The position numbers and the translations under genes are program-made. The notes beneath the pieces are model-generated. The model ran no database searches. It was given only the letters and a program-made list of their open reading frames with translations, and was not told the DNA's origin. 64,000 bases of DNA from contig NZ_NSLI01000002.1 of NCBI RefSeq assembly GCF_002288825.1, forward strand, positions 744,001-808,000, read 5' to 3'. The stretch's first letter is position 1; each line of letters opens with the position of its first letter. Below are positions 1-8,379 of this stretch, in pieces. This stretch comes from Sphingomonas lenta. Its GTDB lineage: Bacteria > Pseudomonadota > Alphaproteobacteria > Sphingomonadales > Sphingomonadaceae.

Positions 1-315
1 GACCAGGCCTGAAGATCGGAACCTCCGACTCGGAAGCCCCTCGGGTCGCTCGATGTTGGTACCGCAGCGTTCATGCGTAGTCTCGCGGGATAACGTACAA
101 GCGATACGACCAACGTGCTCGCGTCAGCGTCCCGCCGGTACGCCGTCACTGGCCGAACGACAGGATCACATCCGCAACCTCGGCACCATGTCTCAGCTGG
201 GGAAAGAACGGCACACCCTACGCGGCAAGCCGCAGCCCAGAAGAAGAAAACCGCAGAAATCCGCCACTCCCACTGCCGCAAGTGGGCGAGCGTTCCGCCT
301 TCCGTAAATGGCCCC
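1..315. other. Left flank, no clear gene
   Basis: I see no convincing gene in this stretch. Open frames run through it on both strands, but none has a recognisable product, and the frame that joins the first integrase encodes low-complexity basic residues before the conserved part. The only notable item is one copy of a 26-bp direct repeat (210-235). If that repeat is an attachment site, the first about 200 bp would lie outside the island. Confidence 0.5.
210..235. repeat. 26-bp direct repeat, left copy (candidate att site)
   Basis: Positions 210-235 match 22,110-22,135 in direct orientation at 25 of 26 bases; the difference is A227 versus G22127. The shared block begins GGCACACCCTACGCGGC and ends AGCCGCAG. 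It lies 80 bp before the first of two tandem tyrosine recombinases, where an integrated element usually carries its attL. A chance match of this length is very unlikely in 64 kb. No tRNA was recognised at either copy, so the target gene is unknown, and attachment-site function is inferred. Confidence 0.6.
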
Positions 316-1515
316 ATGCCCGCCCGATCGGCCGCGGAAGCGGGGCCGACTCGCGGCAAGCGGAACGTCCCACCAGTCCGCCTGAACGGCCATGTCGCGC
401 GGCGGAAGTGCCCGCCCGAGCCGTGCGTGCTGTGGGACAGCGAGCTTCCGGGCTTCGGCCTGCGCATGCGCCCGACCGGCTACAAGTGCTGGATCGTCAC
501 GCACCGGGAGCGCGGCATCAAGCGCACGGTGACGCTGGGCAGCGTCGCCGAGGTCAGCGCCGACCAGGCCCGCCAAGCGGCTAGGCGGCGGCTGGCGGCG
601 AACCGGCTGGACGGCCTGCCCCGCCCGGCGGCGCCGCGGAGGAAGGAAGACCCGCCGCTCTTTCGCGATTACGTCGAGGGGTTCTGGGCCGACTACGCCC
701 GGCACTGGAAGCCCTCCACCCAGAAGCGCAACCGGTGGCTGATCGCGAAAGAGCTTGTGCCCGCGTTCGGCGACGTGGCGCTCGACGCGTTCACGCGCGC
801 CGACGTCGTCTGCTGGCGTGACGGGCTCGCGACGCGGCCGTGCGCGTTCAACCGCGCCCTCCCGGTTCTCGCCGTCATGCTCGCCTATGCCGAGCAGCTT
901 GGGCACCGCCGTCGAGGGTCAAACCCGTGCAGGGCCATGCCGCGCTACAAGGTCAAGGAGCGCGAGCGTTACCTGTCCGCCCCCGAATACCGCCGCCTCG
1001 CGCGTACCATCGACCAAATCGAGCCCGATTGGCCCAACATCGCCGCGGCGATCCGGATGCTGATCTACACCGGCGCGCGCATGGGCGAGGTGGCGTTGCT
1101 TCGATGGGAGCACGTCCACCCGCCCCGCTTGGCGCTCCCCGACAGCAAGACGGGGCCGAAGACCATCTACTTGAACGCGCCCGCCATGGCCGTGCTCGAC
1201 AGCCTCCCGCGACGCGCGAGCGGCTACGTGTTCGCCGGCCCGGACGACCCGGAGCGCCCGCCCAGGGTGGACAACCACTGGCGCAAGGTCCGCAAGCTGG
1301 CGGCGCTGCCCGACGTGCGGTTACACGACTTGCGCCACAGCTTCGCGTCGGTGGCGATCATGGACGGCGTGTCACTGGGCCTGATCGGCAAGCTGCTGGG
1401 TCACGCGCTTCCCGAAACGACGGCGCGCTACGCGCACCTAGCGGACGAGGCCGTCATGGACGCGGCCGAGCGGGTCTGTTCGTCGCTCGCGAATGCGCTG
1501 GGGCTGTCGGCATGA
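316..1515 (+). CDS. Tyrosine recombinase/integrase, tandem copy A
   Basis: A site-specific recombinase of the phage-integrase family, about 399 aa from ATG 316. The N-terminal third has an Arm-DNA-binding (DUF4102-like) segment with SELPGFGLRMRPTG and VTLGSVAEVSADQAR. A SAM-like core-binding region follows, then the catalytic domain with all expected residues: Arg in YTGARMGEVALL, Lys in DSKTGPKT, HDLRHSF, LGH and the nucleophile in TTARYAHL. The frame is open upstream of 316, but that part is basic, low-complexity and contains the direct repeat, so 316 is preferred. The stop overlaps the ATG of a second integrase (ATGA), implying coupled translation. It probably catalyses integration or excision of this island; the exact target is not visible. 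Confidence 0.9.
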   Translation: MPARSAAEAGPTRGKRNVPPVRLNGHVARRKCPPEPCVLWDSELPGFGLRMRPTGYKCWIVTHRERGIKRTVTLGSVAEVSADQARQAARRRLAANRLDGLPRPAAPRRKEDPPLFRDYVEGFWADYARHWKPSTQKRNRWLIAKELVPAFGDVALDAFTRADVVCWRDGLATRPCAFNRALPVLAVMLAYAEQLGHRRRGSNPCRAMPRYKVKERERYLSAPEYRRLARTIDQIEPDWPNIAAAIRMLIYTGARMGEVALLRWEHVHPPRLALPDSKTGPKTIYLNAPAMAVLDSLPRRASGYVFAGPDDPERPPRVDNHWRKVRKLAALPDVRLHDLRHSFASVAIMDGVSLGLIGKLLGHALPETTARYAHLADEAVMDAAERVCSSLANALGLSA

Positions 1516-2693
1516 CCGCGCAGAGCCTGGCCCGCATCGTCGCGGAGGAACTAGCCTGCGTCGGCATCGGCGCGGAGCGTGGGCTTGGCGCCTGGGGCAG
1601 CCCGCGCCGCACCACATGGTCGCAAACACTCCCCGGCTTCGGCATACGCCACTATGGCGGCGGGCGGCGCGTGTACGTCGTCCAGTCGTTCATGGGCGGG
1701 CGGACGCGGACGGTGACGATCGGCAACGCCGCCCTGTTCACCGACGCCGAGGCGGTCGCGGTCGCGCGCCGTATTCTGCTTCGCGCCCAAGTCGGTGGTA
1801 ACCCGGCCGAGCAGCGTAAGCGCACCCGCGCCGCCCCACTCTTCGGCGAGTTCGTGTCGCTCTACTGGCAGAAGGTAGCGCCCACCTGGAAGCCGAGCAC
1901 GCGCGACCGCTACGAGGACTACCGGCGGAACCACATCGACGACGCGTTTCCCAAGCTGTTCATCGATGAGATCGAGCAGCCCGACATCCTGCGCTGGTTC
2001 ACCGCCGTATCCGACCGGAGCGGACCGGGGGCGGGCAACCGCTGCTTCGAGATCATGCGCGCGCTGTTCAACAAGGCCGAGGCCTGGGGCGTGCGCGAGG
2101 AGAACACCAATCCCTGCACGGGCGTTCGCCAGAACCGTCGCCGCAGGCGCGAGCGGTTCCTGTCCGGGGACGAGCTTGCGCGGTTGGGCGCAGTCCTGAA
2201 CGCGGCGCGGCAAACGCACCCACAGCACGCGACGGCGCTGCTGGCACTGCTCCTGACCGGCTGCCGCCGCGGCGAGATCGTGAACCTGAAATGGACCGAG
2301 GTAAAGGGCCAGCGCTTGCTGCTCACCGACAGCAAGACGGGGCCGCGGACGGTTTGGATAGGTGCGCAGGTGCGGGCCTTGCTGGACGCCTTACCGCGCC
2401 AAAAGAACCGGGCCGAGGTATTCTGGGACGAGGCGCGGGACCAGCCCTTGTCGCTCGACTATCAGTGGCAGCAATGGCGTGACCAGGCGGGCTTGGCGGG
2501 CGTGCGAATCCACGACCTGCGCCACAGCTTCGCGAGCCACGCGGCGGGGTTGTCCGAAACGCTCCCGATGATCGGCAAGCTGCTCGGGCATGCCAAGATC
2601 ACGTCCACGGCGCGCTACGCGCACCTGGACGACGCCGCCGTGCTGGAAGCAGCCGAGCAGGTTGGGCGGGCGATCACGAAGCAAATGGCGTGA
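1512..2693 (+). CDS. Tyrosine recombinase/integrase, tandem copy B
   Basis: A second phage-integrase-family recombinase, about 393 aa, beginning at the ATG that overlaps the stop of copy A. It has the same architecture: an Arm-type N-terminus (QTLPGFGIRHYGGG, VTIGNAALFTDAEA), a core-binding segment (YWQKVAPTWKPSTRDRY), and a catalytic domain with LLTGCRRGEIVNL, DSKTGPRT, HDLRHSFAS, LGH and STARYAHL. The R-K-H-R-H-Y set is intact. It resembles copy A in the catalytic part but differs clearly in the N-terminal arm, so the pair is not a recent duplication. Tandem integrases may act together or divide integration and excision. It ends 26 bp from the convergent arsH. Confidence 0.9.
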   Translation: MTAQSLARIVAEELACVGIGAERGLGAWGSPRRTTWSQTLPGFGIRHYGGGRRVYVVQSFMGGRTRTVTIGNAALFTDAEAVAVARRILLRAQVGGNPAEQRKRTRAAPLFGEFVSLYWQKVAPTWKPSTRDRYEDYRRNHIDDAFPKLFIDEIEQPDILRWFTAVSDRSGPGAGNRCFEIMRALFNKAEAWGVREENTNPCTGVRQNRRRRRERFLSGDELARLGAVLNAARQTHPQHATALLALLLTGCRRGEIVNLKWTEVKGQRLLLTDSKTGPRTVWIGAQVRALLDALPRQKNRAEVFWDEARDQPLSLDYQWQQWRDQAGLAGVRIHDLRHSFASHAAGLSETLPMIGKLLGHAKITSTARYAHLDDAAVLEAAEQVGRAITKQMA

Positions 2694-2719
2694 CGGCCGG
2701 GATGCGAAGGCTCCCGGCG

Positions 2720-3463
2720 TTACTCCGCCGCCGTTGCCATGCTCGCCAGATCGACCGCGGGTTCGACCGGCACCCCGGCCGACTTACGTTCGGAGTAGCG
2801 ATCCACGAGCTGACCCGCGTGGGGGCGCAGCAGGACCGTGAACCGCACCAATTCCTCCATCACGTCCACGATCCGGTCGTAATAGCTGGACGGCTTCATG
2901 CGCCCGTCCTCGTCGAACTCCTTGTAGGCCATCGCCACCGAGGACTGGTTCGGAATGGTGAACATCCGCATCCAGCGGCCGAGCAGGCGCAGCGTGTTGA
3001 CGGCGTTGAACGACTGCGACCCGCCCGAAACCTGCATGACGGCGAGCGTGCGCCCTTGCGTCGGGCGCATCCCGCCCATCTCCAGGGGCAAGTGGTCGAT
3101 CTGCGCCTTCATGATCCCGGTGACTTGCCCGTGGCGCTCCGGCGAGCACCACACATGCCCTTCCGACCACATCGACAGTTCGCGCAGCTCGCGCACGGCC
3201 GGATGATCGTCGCCCTTCACCTGATCGGGCAGCGGCAAGGTGGAGGGATCGAAGATGCGGGTTTCCGCCCCGAACAGCCGCAGGAGCCGCGCGGCCTCCT
3301 CGACAGCCAGGCGGGAGAACGACCGCTCGCGAAGCGAGCCGAAGAGGAGCAGGATGCGGGGCGCGGGATCGAGCGGCCCCAGCCCTAGCGCAGGGCGCTG
3401 ACGGACATAGGCGGGATCGAGCGCCGGCAGATGGTCAGGATCGGGGACCGGACGGAGCGGCAT
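2720..3463 (-). CDS. arsH: ArsH, NADPH-dependent FMN reductase (arsenic resistance)
   Basis: ArsH is a flavodoxin-fold NADPH:FMN oxidoreductase known to oxidise trivalent organoarsenicals to less toxic pentavalent forms. The protein is 247 aa, the usual length. The FMN-binding loop is visible as [13 protein letters not shown], followed by the ArsH-typical [15 protein letters not shown] and a conserved [16 protein letters not shown] segment. It is the last gene of the minus-strand ars operon; its ATG overlaps the stop of arsN2 by one base. Assignment is by family resemblance and context, both strong. Confidence 0.93.
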   Translation of the reverse strand: MPLRPVPDPDHLPALDPAYVRQRPALGLGPLDPAPRILLLFGSLRERSFSRLAVEEAARLLRLFGAETRIFDPSTLPLPDQVKGDDHPAVRELRELSMWSEGHVWCSPERHGQVTGIMKAQIDHLPLEMGGMRPTQGRTLAVMQVSGGSQSFNAVNTLRLLGRWMRMFTIPNQSSVAMAYKEFDEDGRMKPSSYYDRIVDVMEELVRFTVLLRPHAGQLVDRYSERKSAGVPVEPAVDLASMATAAE

Positions 3464-3897
3464 CAGAGGGCTTTCACGAGGTAGGCGGCCGAGGCGGGGC
3501 AGAGCGCGGTGAACTCGCGCGAGGCGGCGATCGGCGCAGGAGCCGTGGCGCGATCGGCGTCCGCATAGCCGTTCGCGCGGAAGAACGGCGCGGCCGTGGT
3601 GGTGAGGAGGTGGAGCCGTTCGACCACGCCGGCAACACAGCCCTCCAGGCGCTCGACCAGCTCCCGGCCGTGACCGAGGCGGCGACGGCTCGGGAAGATC
3701 ACGAGCGAGCGGAGCAGGCGATCCGGCCCGTCACCTTCGAGCCCGACATAGCCGATGATCCCCCGATCGTCCGACAGGCCGAAGAACAGCCGGCCGGGCT
3801 CGTCCAGGTCCGATGTTGGCAGGCCCGCTTGCTCAAGCGCGACGCGGAGAGTGTCGTATGCCCCTTGCGGCACCTCGTAGAACACTTTCCCGCTCAC
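3463..3897 (-). CDS. arsN2: ArsN2-type GNAT acetyltransferase
   Basis: A short GNAT-fold N-acetyltransferase, 144 aa. The acetyl-CoA-binding region is visible as [17 protein letters not shown] and the C-terminal part as [15 protein letters not shown]. Proteins of this type sit in proteobacterial ars operons and are annotated arsN2; the related ArsN1 acetylates arsinothricin or phosphinothricin, while the ArsN2 substrate is not firmly established. The start is GTG, overlapping the acr3 stop (GTGA), and its own stop overlaps the arsH start, so acr3, arsN2 and arsH are probably translationally coupled. Confidence 0.85.
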   Translation of the reverse strand: MSGKVFYEVPQGAYDTLRVALEQAGLPTSDLDEPGRLFFGLSDDRGIIGYVGLEGDGPDRLLRSLVIFPSRRRLGHGRELVERLEGCVAGVVERLHLLTTTAAPFFRANGYADADRATAPAPIAASREFTALCPASAAYLVKAL

Positions 3898-4961
3898 GCG
3901 GCAGCACTCCGCTCATACCAGCCGCGCGTGCGCTTCACGATCGACACGACCGAGAGCATCACCGGCACCTCGACCAGCACGCCCACCACCGTCGCCAGCG
4001 CCGCGCCCGAGTTGAGGCCGAACAGCGAGATCGCGGCGGCGACCGCCAGTTCGAAGAAGTTGGACGCGCCGATCAGCGCGGCCGGAGCGGCGACGCACCA
4101 CGCCACCCCGAACCGGCGCGAGAGCCAGTAGGCGAGCCCGGCGTTGAGGTAGACCTGGATGAGGATCGGAACGGCGAGGAGCGCGATCACCAAGGGCCGC
4201 GCGAGTATCTGTTCGCCCTGGAACCCGAACAGCAGCACTAAGGTCGCGAGCAGCGCGACCAGCGACACCGGGCCGAGCTTCGCCAGCAGCCGATCGAGCG
4301 CGGGTTGCCCGCCGCTCGCCAGCACGCCGCGCCGGATTACCTGCGCGACGATCACCGGCACGACGATGTAGAGGCCGACCGAGATCAGCAGCGTGTCCCA
4401 GGGTACGGTGACGGCCGCGACGCCGAGCAGCAGCGCCACCAGGGGCGCGAACAGGAACACCATCAGCACGTCGTTCAGGGCGACTTGCGACAGGGTATAT
4501 GTCGGCTCCCCGTCGCAGAGGTTGGACCACACGAACACCATAGCCGTGCAGGGCGCGGCGGCGAGCAGGATCAGCCCGGCGATGTAGGACGGGCCTTCCC
4601 CGGCCGGGAGCAAGGGCGCGAACAGCCAGCCGATGAAGAACGCGCCGAGCGCCGCCATCGAGAACGGCTTGACCGCCCAGTTGATGAACAGGGTGACGCC
4701 CACCCCCTTCCAATGCTGGCGAACGCTCCCGATCGCACGCAAGTCGATCTTGAGCAGCATGGGGACGATCATCAGCCAGATGAGCACGGCGACGACCAGG
4801 TTGACGCGCGCCAGTTCCGCCGCGGCGATGGTGGCGAACAGGCCGGGCATGAGCGACCCCAGCCCGATCCCGGCGACGATGCACAGCGCCACCCAGAGCG
4901 TCAGGTAGCGCTCGAACGTCGACATGCCGGGCCGCTGCGCTTCGGATGCGAGCGTCGCCAT
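3894..4961 (-). CDS. acr3: Acr3-family arsenite efflux permease
   Basis: Acr3 is an inner-membrane antiporter of the BART superfamily that exports arsenite, and sometimes antimonite, using the membrane potential. The protein is 355 aa with about ten hydrophobic segments. The conserved transport cysteine is in AAAPCTAMVFVWS, and INWAVKPFSMAALG and NFFELAVAAAI are also typical. The ATG overlaps the arsC stop by one base (TGATG). It exports the arsenite produced by the two reductases encoded just upstream. Confidence 0.95.
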   Translation of the reverse strand: MATLASEAQRPGMSTFERYLTLWVALCIVAGIGLGSLMPGLFATIAAAELARVNLVVAVLIWLMIVPMLLKIDLRAIGSVRQHWKGVGVTLFINWAVKPFSMAALGAFFIGWLFAPLLPAGEGPSYIAGLILLAAAPCTAMVFVWSNLCDGEPTYTLSQVALNDVLMVFLFAPLVALLLGVAAVTVPWDTLLISVGLYIVVPVIVAQVIRRGVLASGGQPALDRLLAKLGPVSLVALLATLVLLFGFQGEQILARPLVIALLAVPILIQVYLNAGLAYWLSRRFGVAWCVAAPAALIGASNFFELAVAAAISLFGLNSGAALATVVGVLVEVPVMLSVVSIVKRTRGWYERSAAA

Positions 4962-5386
4962 CAGCGCACCCGTTCGCCGGAAGCGTCGACCACCAGCTCG
5001 CCATCCTCCTTCGCGAACGCGCCCTGTTGGGGCGCGGGCAGCAGATCGAGCACGGCTTCCGATGGGCGGCAGAGCTTCACGCCAAGCGGCGAGACGACGA
5101 GCGGCCGGTTGATGAGGACCGGATGCGCCATCATCGCGTCCACCAGCGCGTCTTTCGACAGCGAGGCGTCGCCCAGCCCCAGCTCCGCATAGGGCGTTCC
5201 CTTCTCGCGCAGCAGCTCGCGCGGGGTGATCCCGGCGCGGTCGATGAGCTGGACCAGGAGCGCGCGCGAGGGCGGGGTCTTCAGATACTCGACCACATGG
5301 GGTTCGATGCCGGCGTTGCGGATCAGCCCGAGGACGTTCCTCGACGTGCCGCAGTCCGGGTTGTGGTAGATGATGACGTCGATCAT
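4961..5386 (-). CDS. arsC: Glutaredoxin-type arsenate reductase ArsC
   Basis: A cytoplasmic reductase of the E. coli plasmid R773 ArsC/Spx class, which reduces arsenate to arsenite with glutathione and glutaredoxin. From ATG 5386 it is 141 aa, the normal size. The active-site motif HNPDCGTSRN lies at residues 8-17 with the catalytic Cys at 12; the conserved LINRPLVVSPLG segment holds one of the anion-binding arginines. An upstream open extension is Arg/Gly/Ala-rich and is not part of the family. The start overlaps the preceding phosphatase-type reductase by 4 bp. Confidence 0.95.
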   Translation of the reverse strand: MIDVIIYHNPDCGTSRNVLGLIRNAGIEPHVVEYLKTPPSRALLVQLIDRAGITPRELLREKGTPYAELGLGDASLSKDALVDAMMAHPVLINRPLVVSPLGVKLCRPSEAVLDLLPAPQQGAFAKEDGELVVDASGERVR

Positions 5387-5913
5387 GCCCGTCCTCCCGG
5401 CGCGTCCGCCGCTTCGAGATCGTCGTGGATCGCCTGGAGCCGCCGCCGGAGCGCCGGGGCCGGCACTTGCCGGTCTAAGATGGGAAGCTGGACCAGCTCG
5501 CCCATGCGCTTCGACAGCGCCGCGTGGACGGCCTCGAAAGCGGCGTCGACCGCGGCCTCGTCGCCCTCGACCGCGGCCGGGTCGGGCAGGCCCCAATGGA
5601 CCGTGACCGGATGACCGGGCCAGATCGGGCAGACCTCGCCCGCCGCGTTGTCGCAGACGGTGACGACCACATCGACGGGCGGAGCCTTGGGGCCGGCGAA
5701 CTCGTCCCAGCTCTTGGAGCGTAAGCCTTCGACCGGATAGCCGTGGCGCTGGAGGAGGCGCAGCGCGCCCGGGTGGACCGCGCCCTTGGGAGACGAGCCG
5801 GCCGAGAAGCCCCGGAAACGTCCCTCCCCCAGCCGGTTCACGATCGCTTCGCCCAGGATGGAGCGCGCGGAATTGCCGGTGCAGAGCACCAGCACGTTGA
5901 CGGGCCGGGGCAT
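5383..5913 (-). CDS. arsC: Low-molecular-weight phosphatase-type arsenate reductase
   Basis: A protein of the low-molecular-weight tyrosine-phosphatase fold, 176 aa from ATG 5913. The P-loop is VLCTGNSARS near the N-terminus. SAGSSPKG, SKSWDEFA, VCDNAAGEVCPIWPG and HWGLPDPA are hallmarks of the proteobacterial ArsC branch of this fold. It probably reduces arsenate through a thioredoxin- or glutaredoxin-linked cysteine relay, the exact electron donor being unclear from sequence. It lies between arsR (TGATG overlap) and the unrelated glutaredoxin-type arsC, giving the operon two independent solutions to the same reaction. Confidence 0.9.
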   Translation of the reverse strand: MPRPVNVLVLCTGNSARSILGEAIVNRLGEGRFRGFSAGSSPKGAVHPGALRLLQRHGYPVEGLRSKSWDEFAGPKAPPVDVVVTVCDNAAGEVCPIWPGHPVTVHWGLPDPAAVEGDEAAVDAAFEAVHAALSKRMGELVQLPILDRQVPAPALRRRLQAIHDDLEAADAPGGRA

Positions 5914-6275
5914 CACGCCGTTCCCGTCGGGCCGCAGCGGCTCCGCAACGCCACGTCGGCGAGCGGCGCGCATATCTCGGGCGAGCCCGCGCAACAGTCC
6001 TGGATCATGAACTCCAGCAGCTCCGTCATGTTCTCATACCGCGCCGTGTAGATGACCGACCGGCCCTCGCGCCGGTTCTCGACCAGGTTAGCATGCGAGA
6101 GGATGTTGAGGTTGGACGACAGCGTGTTGGGCGGCACGCCGAGCCGACGCGCGATCTCGCCGGCCGCCAGCCCGTCGCGCCCGGCCTGGACCAACATGCG
6201 GAACACGGCGAGGCGCGCGTCGTGCGCGAGCGCGGACAGGGCCGCGACGGCTTGCTTCATTTCCATGTTTCGCAT
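5913..6275 (-). CDS. arsR: ArsR-family arsenic-responsive repressor
   Basis: A winged-helix ArsR/SmtB repressor of about 120 aa. The recognition region is GEIARRLGVPPNTLSSNLN, followed by a wing (NRREGRSVIYTARYE). There is no Cys at the classical CVC position of the alpha-3 helix. Instead a C-terminal QDCCAGSPEIC cluster probably forms the As(III) site, as in the ArsR group with a C-terminal Cys pair. ATG 6275 and ATG 6266 are both possible starts and neither has a strong ribosome site. It is the first regulator of the operon and should repress its own promoter upstream of 6275. Confidence 0.9.
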   Translation of the reverse strand: MRNMEMKQAVAALSALAHDARLAVFRMLVQAGRDGLAAGEIARRLGVPPNTLSSNLNILSHANLVENRREGRSVIYTARYENMTELLEFMIQDCCAGSPEICAPLADVALRSRCGPTGTA

Positions 6276-6325
6276 GTAGCGGAACCGTCGCGGCGAGCAA
6301 CGCCGCGCCGGTTCGGCCGAGGCCG

Positions 6326-6712
6326 TCACTGCGCCAGGTCCCGCCGCGTCACCTCGAACTGCCCCGAGCCGCCGGCGGGGATCGTCTGCTCGCACCCCTT
6401 CCGCGTCTTGGTCGCGAGCGGGCAGCCATACAGGCCGCCGCGCTTCGTGATCTCCAACGGCTTGTCGGGCGCGGCTTGGTACGAGCACGATCCGCCGCGG
6501 GCGTCGAGCATGGTAAGGCGTTGCCAGCCCCGCCCGCGGCCGACGATCTCGCGCGTGACCGTCTCGCCCTTCCTGTCCTGGAGCTGGCACCGAACGACCC
6601 AGGGGCCTTCACCCCGGGCCTGGAGCACCAGCACTTCGGACGTGGGTTCCCACTGCCCGAGCGCGGCGCTCGGCAGCATCACGATCGCGGCGGCCATCAT
6701 CCAGCTTTTCAC
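6326..6712 (-). CDS. Exported protein of unknown function upstream of arsR
   Basis: I do not recognise a family. The GTG at 6712 has a ribosome site (GGGAAGG) about 10 bases upstream and starts a 128-aa protein with a signal peptide (KSWMMAAAIVMLPSAALG, cleavage predicted before QWEP). The mature part is about 108 aa with cysteines in VVRCQ, GSCSY, YGCP and KGCEQ, an even number that could form disulfides in the periplasm. It points towards arsR, 50 bp away, so it could share a transcript with the ars operon, but its role there is unknown. Confidence 0.6.
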   Translation of the reverse strand: MKSWMMAAAIVMLPSAALGQWEPTSEVLVLQARGEGPWVVRCQLQDRKGETVTREIVGRGRGWQRLTMLDARGGSCSYQAAPDKPLEITKRGGLYGCPLATKTRKGCEQTIPAGGSGQFEVTRRDLAQ

Positions 6713-6806
6713 GTCGGCGTCCCTTCCCGTAACGGCGAGCGCTCGATCGCGACTCGCTTCCATTATTCTACATTACTGGAAACGAGGAGGGGTGAAAAGA
6801 GAACCG

Positions 6807-7223
6807 CTACTCCGCTTGCGCCGTGGACGGCCCGAACGCTTCGAGGATGCGGCAGTCGGACACGGTGCCGCCCCGGCACGAGGTCAGCAGTATCGCCAGC
6901 TCGCGCCGCAGCGCCGTGAGGTCCGCTATCTTGCGGTCGACCTCGGCCAGGTGCCCCGTCGTAAGTTCATCGACCGAGCCGCAGTCCCGCCCCGGATCCG
7001 TCGCCAGGTCGAGCAGCGCTCGCACCTGGTCGAGCGAAAACCCGAGATCGCGCGCCCGTCGGATGAAAGAAAGTCGCGCCAGATCGTCGGGCGAATAGGC
7101 CCGATAGTTGCCGCCCGTGCGCGCCGGGGGTGCGATAAGCCCGACCTTCTCATACCAGCGGATCGTCTCGACCTTGGTGCCCGTCGCTTCCGCGAGCTTC
7201 CCAATTTGCAGTTTTTCGGCCAC
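6807..7223 (-). CDS. MerR-family divalent metal regulator (CadR/PbrR/ZntR type)
   Basis: A MerR-type activator of about 138 aa from GTG 7223, which has an AAGGG ribosome site; a more distal ATG at 7256 would run through the operator. The HTH is QIGKLAEATGTKVETIRWYEKVGL, followed by the dimerisation helix. Three metal-site cysteines are present in the expected places: DCGSVDE at the helix start, then SCRGGTVSDC eight residues apart. The first Cys marks divalent-metal sensors, and SDCRILEAF is typical of Pb/Cd/Zn sensors. It is divergent from the efflux genes and the shared intergenic contains a classic MerR promoter, so it almost certainly controls them. Confidence 0.92.
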   Translation of the reverse strand: MAEKLQIGKLAEATGTKVETIRWYEKVGLIAPPARTGGNYRAYSPDDLARLSFIRRARDLGFSLDQVRALLDLATDPGRDCGSVDELTTGHLAEVDRKIADLTALRRELAILLTSCRGGTVSDCRILEAFGPSTAQAE

Positions 7224-7228
7224 GGCCC

Positions 7229-7260
7229 TTGACCCTCTAGCGACTACAGGGTGCATATAG
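7229..7260 (+). promoter_or_regulatory. MerR-type promoter with palindromic operator
   Basis: A -35 box TTGACC (7229-7234) is followed by a -10 region around CATATAG (7254-7260), giving the unusually long 19-20 bp spacer that MerR regulators untwist. The spacer contains an inverted repeat, ACCCT at 7232-7236 and AGGGT at 7248-7252, with further symmetric TAG/CTA bases inside. This matches the operators known for ZntR/CadR/PbrR. It lies between the regulator and the efflux operon and should activate the operon starting at 7293. Confidence 0.9.
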
Positions 7261-7292
7261 GGCGTCGCATCGAGTCGTTCGAGGTGACATTC

Positions 7293-7955
7293 ATGGCTTG
7301 CACCAGTTGCGCATCCGACCAGCGGAGCGCCCTTAACAGCCCGACTTGGCGGCGCGCCCTGTGGGTCGCGCTCGCGATCAACGCCGGCATGTTCGCGGTC
7401 GAGATGGCCGCGGGCATCGCCGGCGGATCAAAAGCGCTTCAGGCGGACGCGCTCGACTTCTTCGGCGACGCGGCCAATTACGCGATCAGCTTGGGCGTCG
7501 CCGGCATGGCGCTCGCGTGGCGTGCGCGGGCCGCGCTTCTGAAAGGTGCCACGCTGGCGTTGATGGGCCTGTATGTGTTCGGCGCGACCCTGTGGGCGGT
7601 GTTTCATGGAACCATGCCCCAGGCCGAGATCATGGGAGCGATCGGCGTAGCGGCGCTGCTCGCCAACGCCTTTGTCGCATTGATGCTCTACCGCTTCCGG
7701 GCCGGCGACGCGAACATGCGCTCGGTCTGGATTTGCTCGCGCAACGACGCGATCGGCAACGTCGCGGTCGTGCTTGCCGCGGCCGGCGTGTTCAGGACCG
7801 GCACCGCATGGCCCGACCTTGTCGTCGCCGGCATCATGGCCGTGCTCGGCCTCTGGGGTGGACAACAGATCATGTCGCAAGCATGGCGGGAACTGAAAAA
7901 CAGCGCGTCATCTCGCTCGAATAGTAATCTTGATCGGTTACACCGGGCCGGATAG
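7293..7955 (+). CDS. Short CDF-like cation transporter
   Basis: A membrane protein of about 220 aa with six hydrophobic segments and the layout of a cation diffusion facilitator: ALQADALDFFGDAANYAISL in TM2 and ICSRNDAIGNVAVV in TM5 carry the D/N metal-site residues. The C-terminal cytoplasmic domain of full CDF proteins is absent. An N-terminal MACTSCASDQ holds a Cys pair that might bind metal. ATG 7293 has a GAGGTG ribosome site. It is the first gene under the MerR promoter, so it probably exports Zn, Cd, Co or Pb; the metal cannot be fixed from sequence. Confidence 0.85.
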   Translation: MACTSCASDQRSALNSPTWRRALWVALAINAGMFAVEMAAGIAGGSKALQADALDFFGDAANYAISLGVAGMALAWRARAALLKGATLALMGLYVFGATLWAVFHGTMPQAEIMGAIGVAALLANAFVALMLYRFRAGDANMRSVWICSRNDAIGNVAVVLAAAGVFRTGTAWPDLVVAGIMAVLGLWGGQQIMSQAWRELKNSASSRSNSNLDRLHRAG

Positions 7956-7974
7956 CTGCTAGAGGAACGCTCGC

Positions 7975-8316
7975 ATGCGACCGCTGCTGCGCCTTTTCCT
8001 GTTCGCGATGCTGGCCTTGGGGCTTAGTCTTGGCTCGACGGCCCATGCCCGGGAGGCGGTCAACTGCGCCGACGTGCCGGTGGCGTCCAAATCTTTCGCG
8101 TCCGATCATGCTCGGGATGAAGGACAGAAGCAGAAGACGCCGGACAAGGCTTGCCTGGGTTGCTTGGCCGGCTGCCACGGCCACCACGTCGCGACGTCCG
8201 CGGGCGCCGAGCCGGTGCCCGAGACGCTCGCGCTCACGCCCGCGCCGCCGATCTGGTCTCCCGGTTTCAGGGCTGCGATCGAGCCCGACTCGGCGCTGAG
8301 GCCGCCGCAAGCCTGA
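7975..8316 (+). CDS. Cys/His-rich exported protein in efflux operon
   Basis: A 113-aa protein with a clear signal peptide (LLRLFLFAMLALGLSLGSTAHA, cleavage before REAV). The mature part carries CLGCLAGCHGHHV, a compact cluster of three Cys and three His that could bind a soft or borderline metal in the periplasm. No named family is recognised. It lies 20 bp after the CDF gene and before czcC, so it is probably co-transcribed and may be a periplasmic metal-binding accessory. Function is inferred only from composition and location. Confidence 0.7.
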   Translation: MRPLLRLFLFAMLALGLSLGSTAHAREAVNCADVPVASKSFASDHARDEGQKQKTPDKACLGCLAGCHGHHVATSAGAEPVPETLALTPAPPIWSPGFRAAIEPDSALRPPQA

Positions 8317-8379
8317 CGACCCTCTCGACCTGCGCTTGGTGAAGCGCGGGCCGTTCCAGATTCGTCAGGAGTTCATCGA

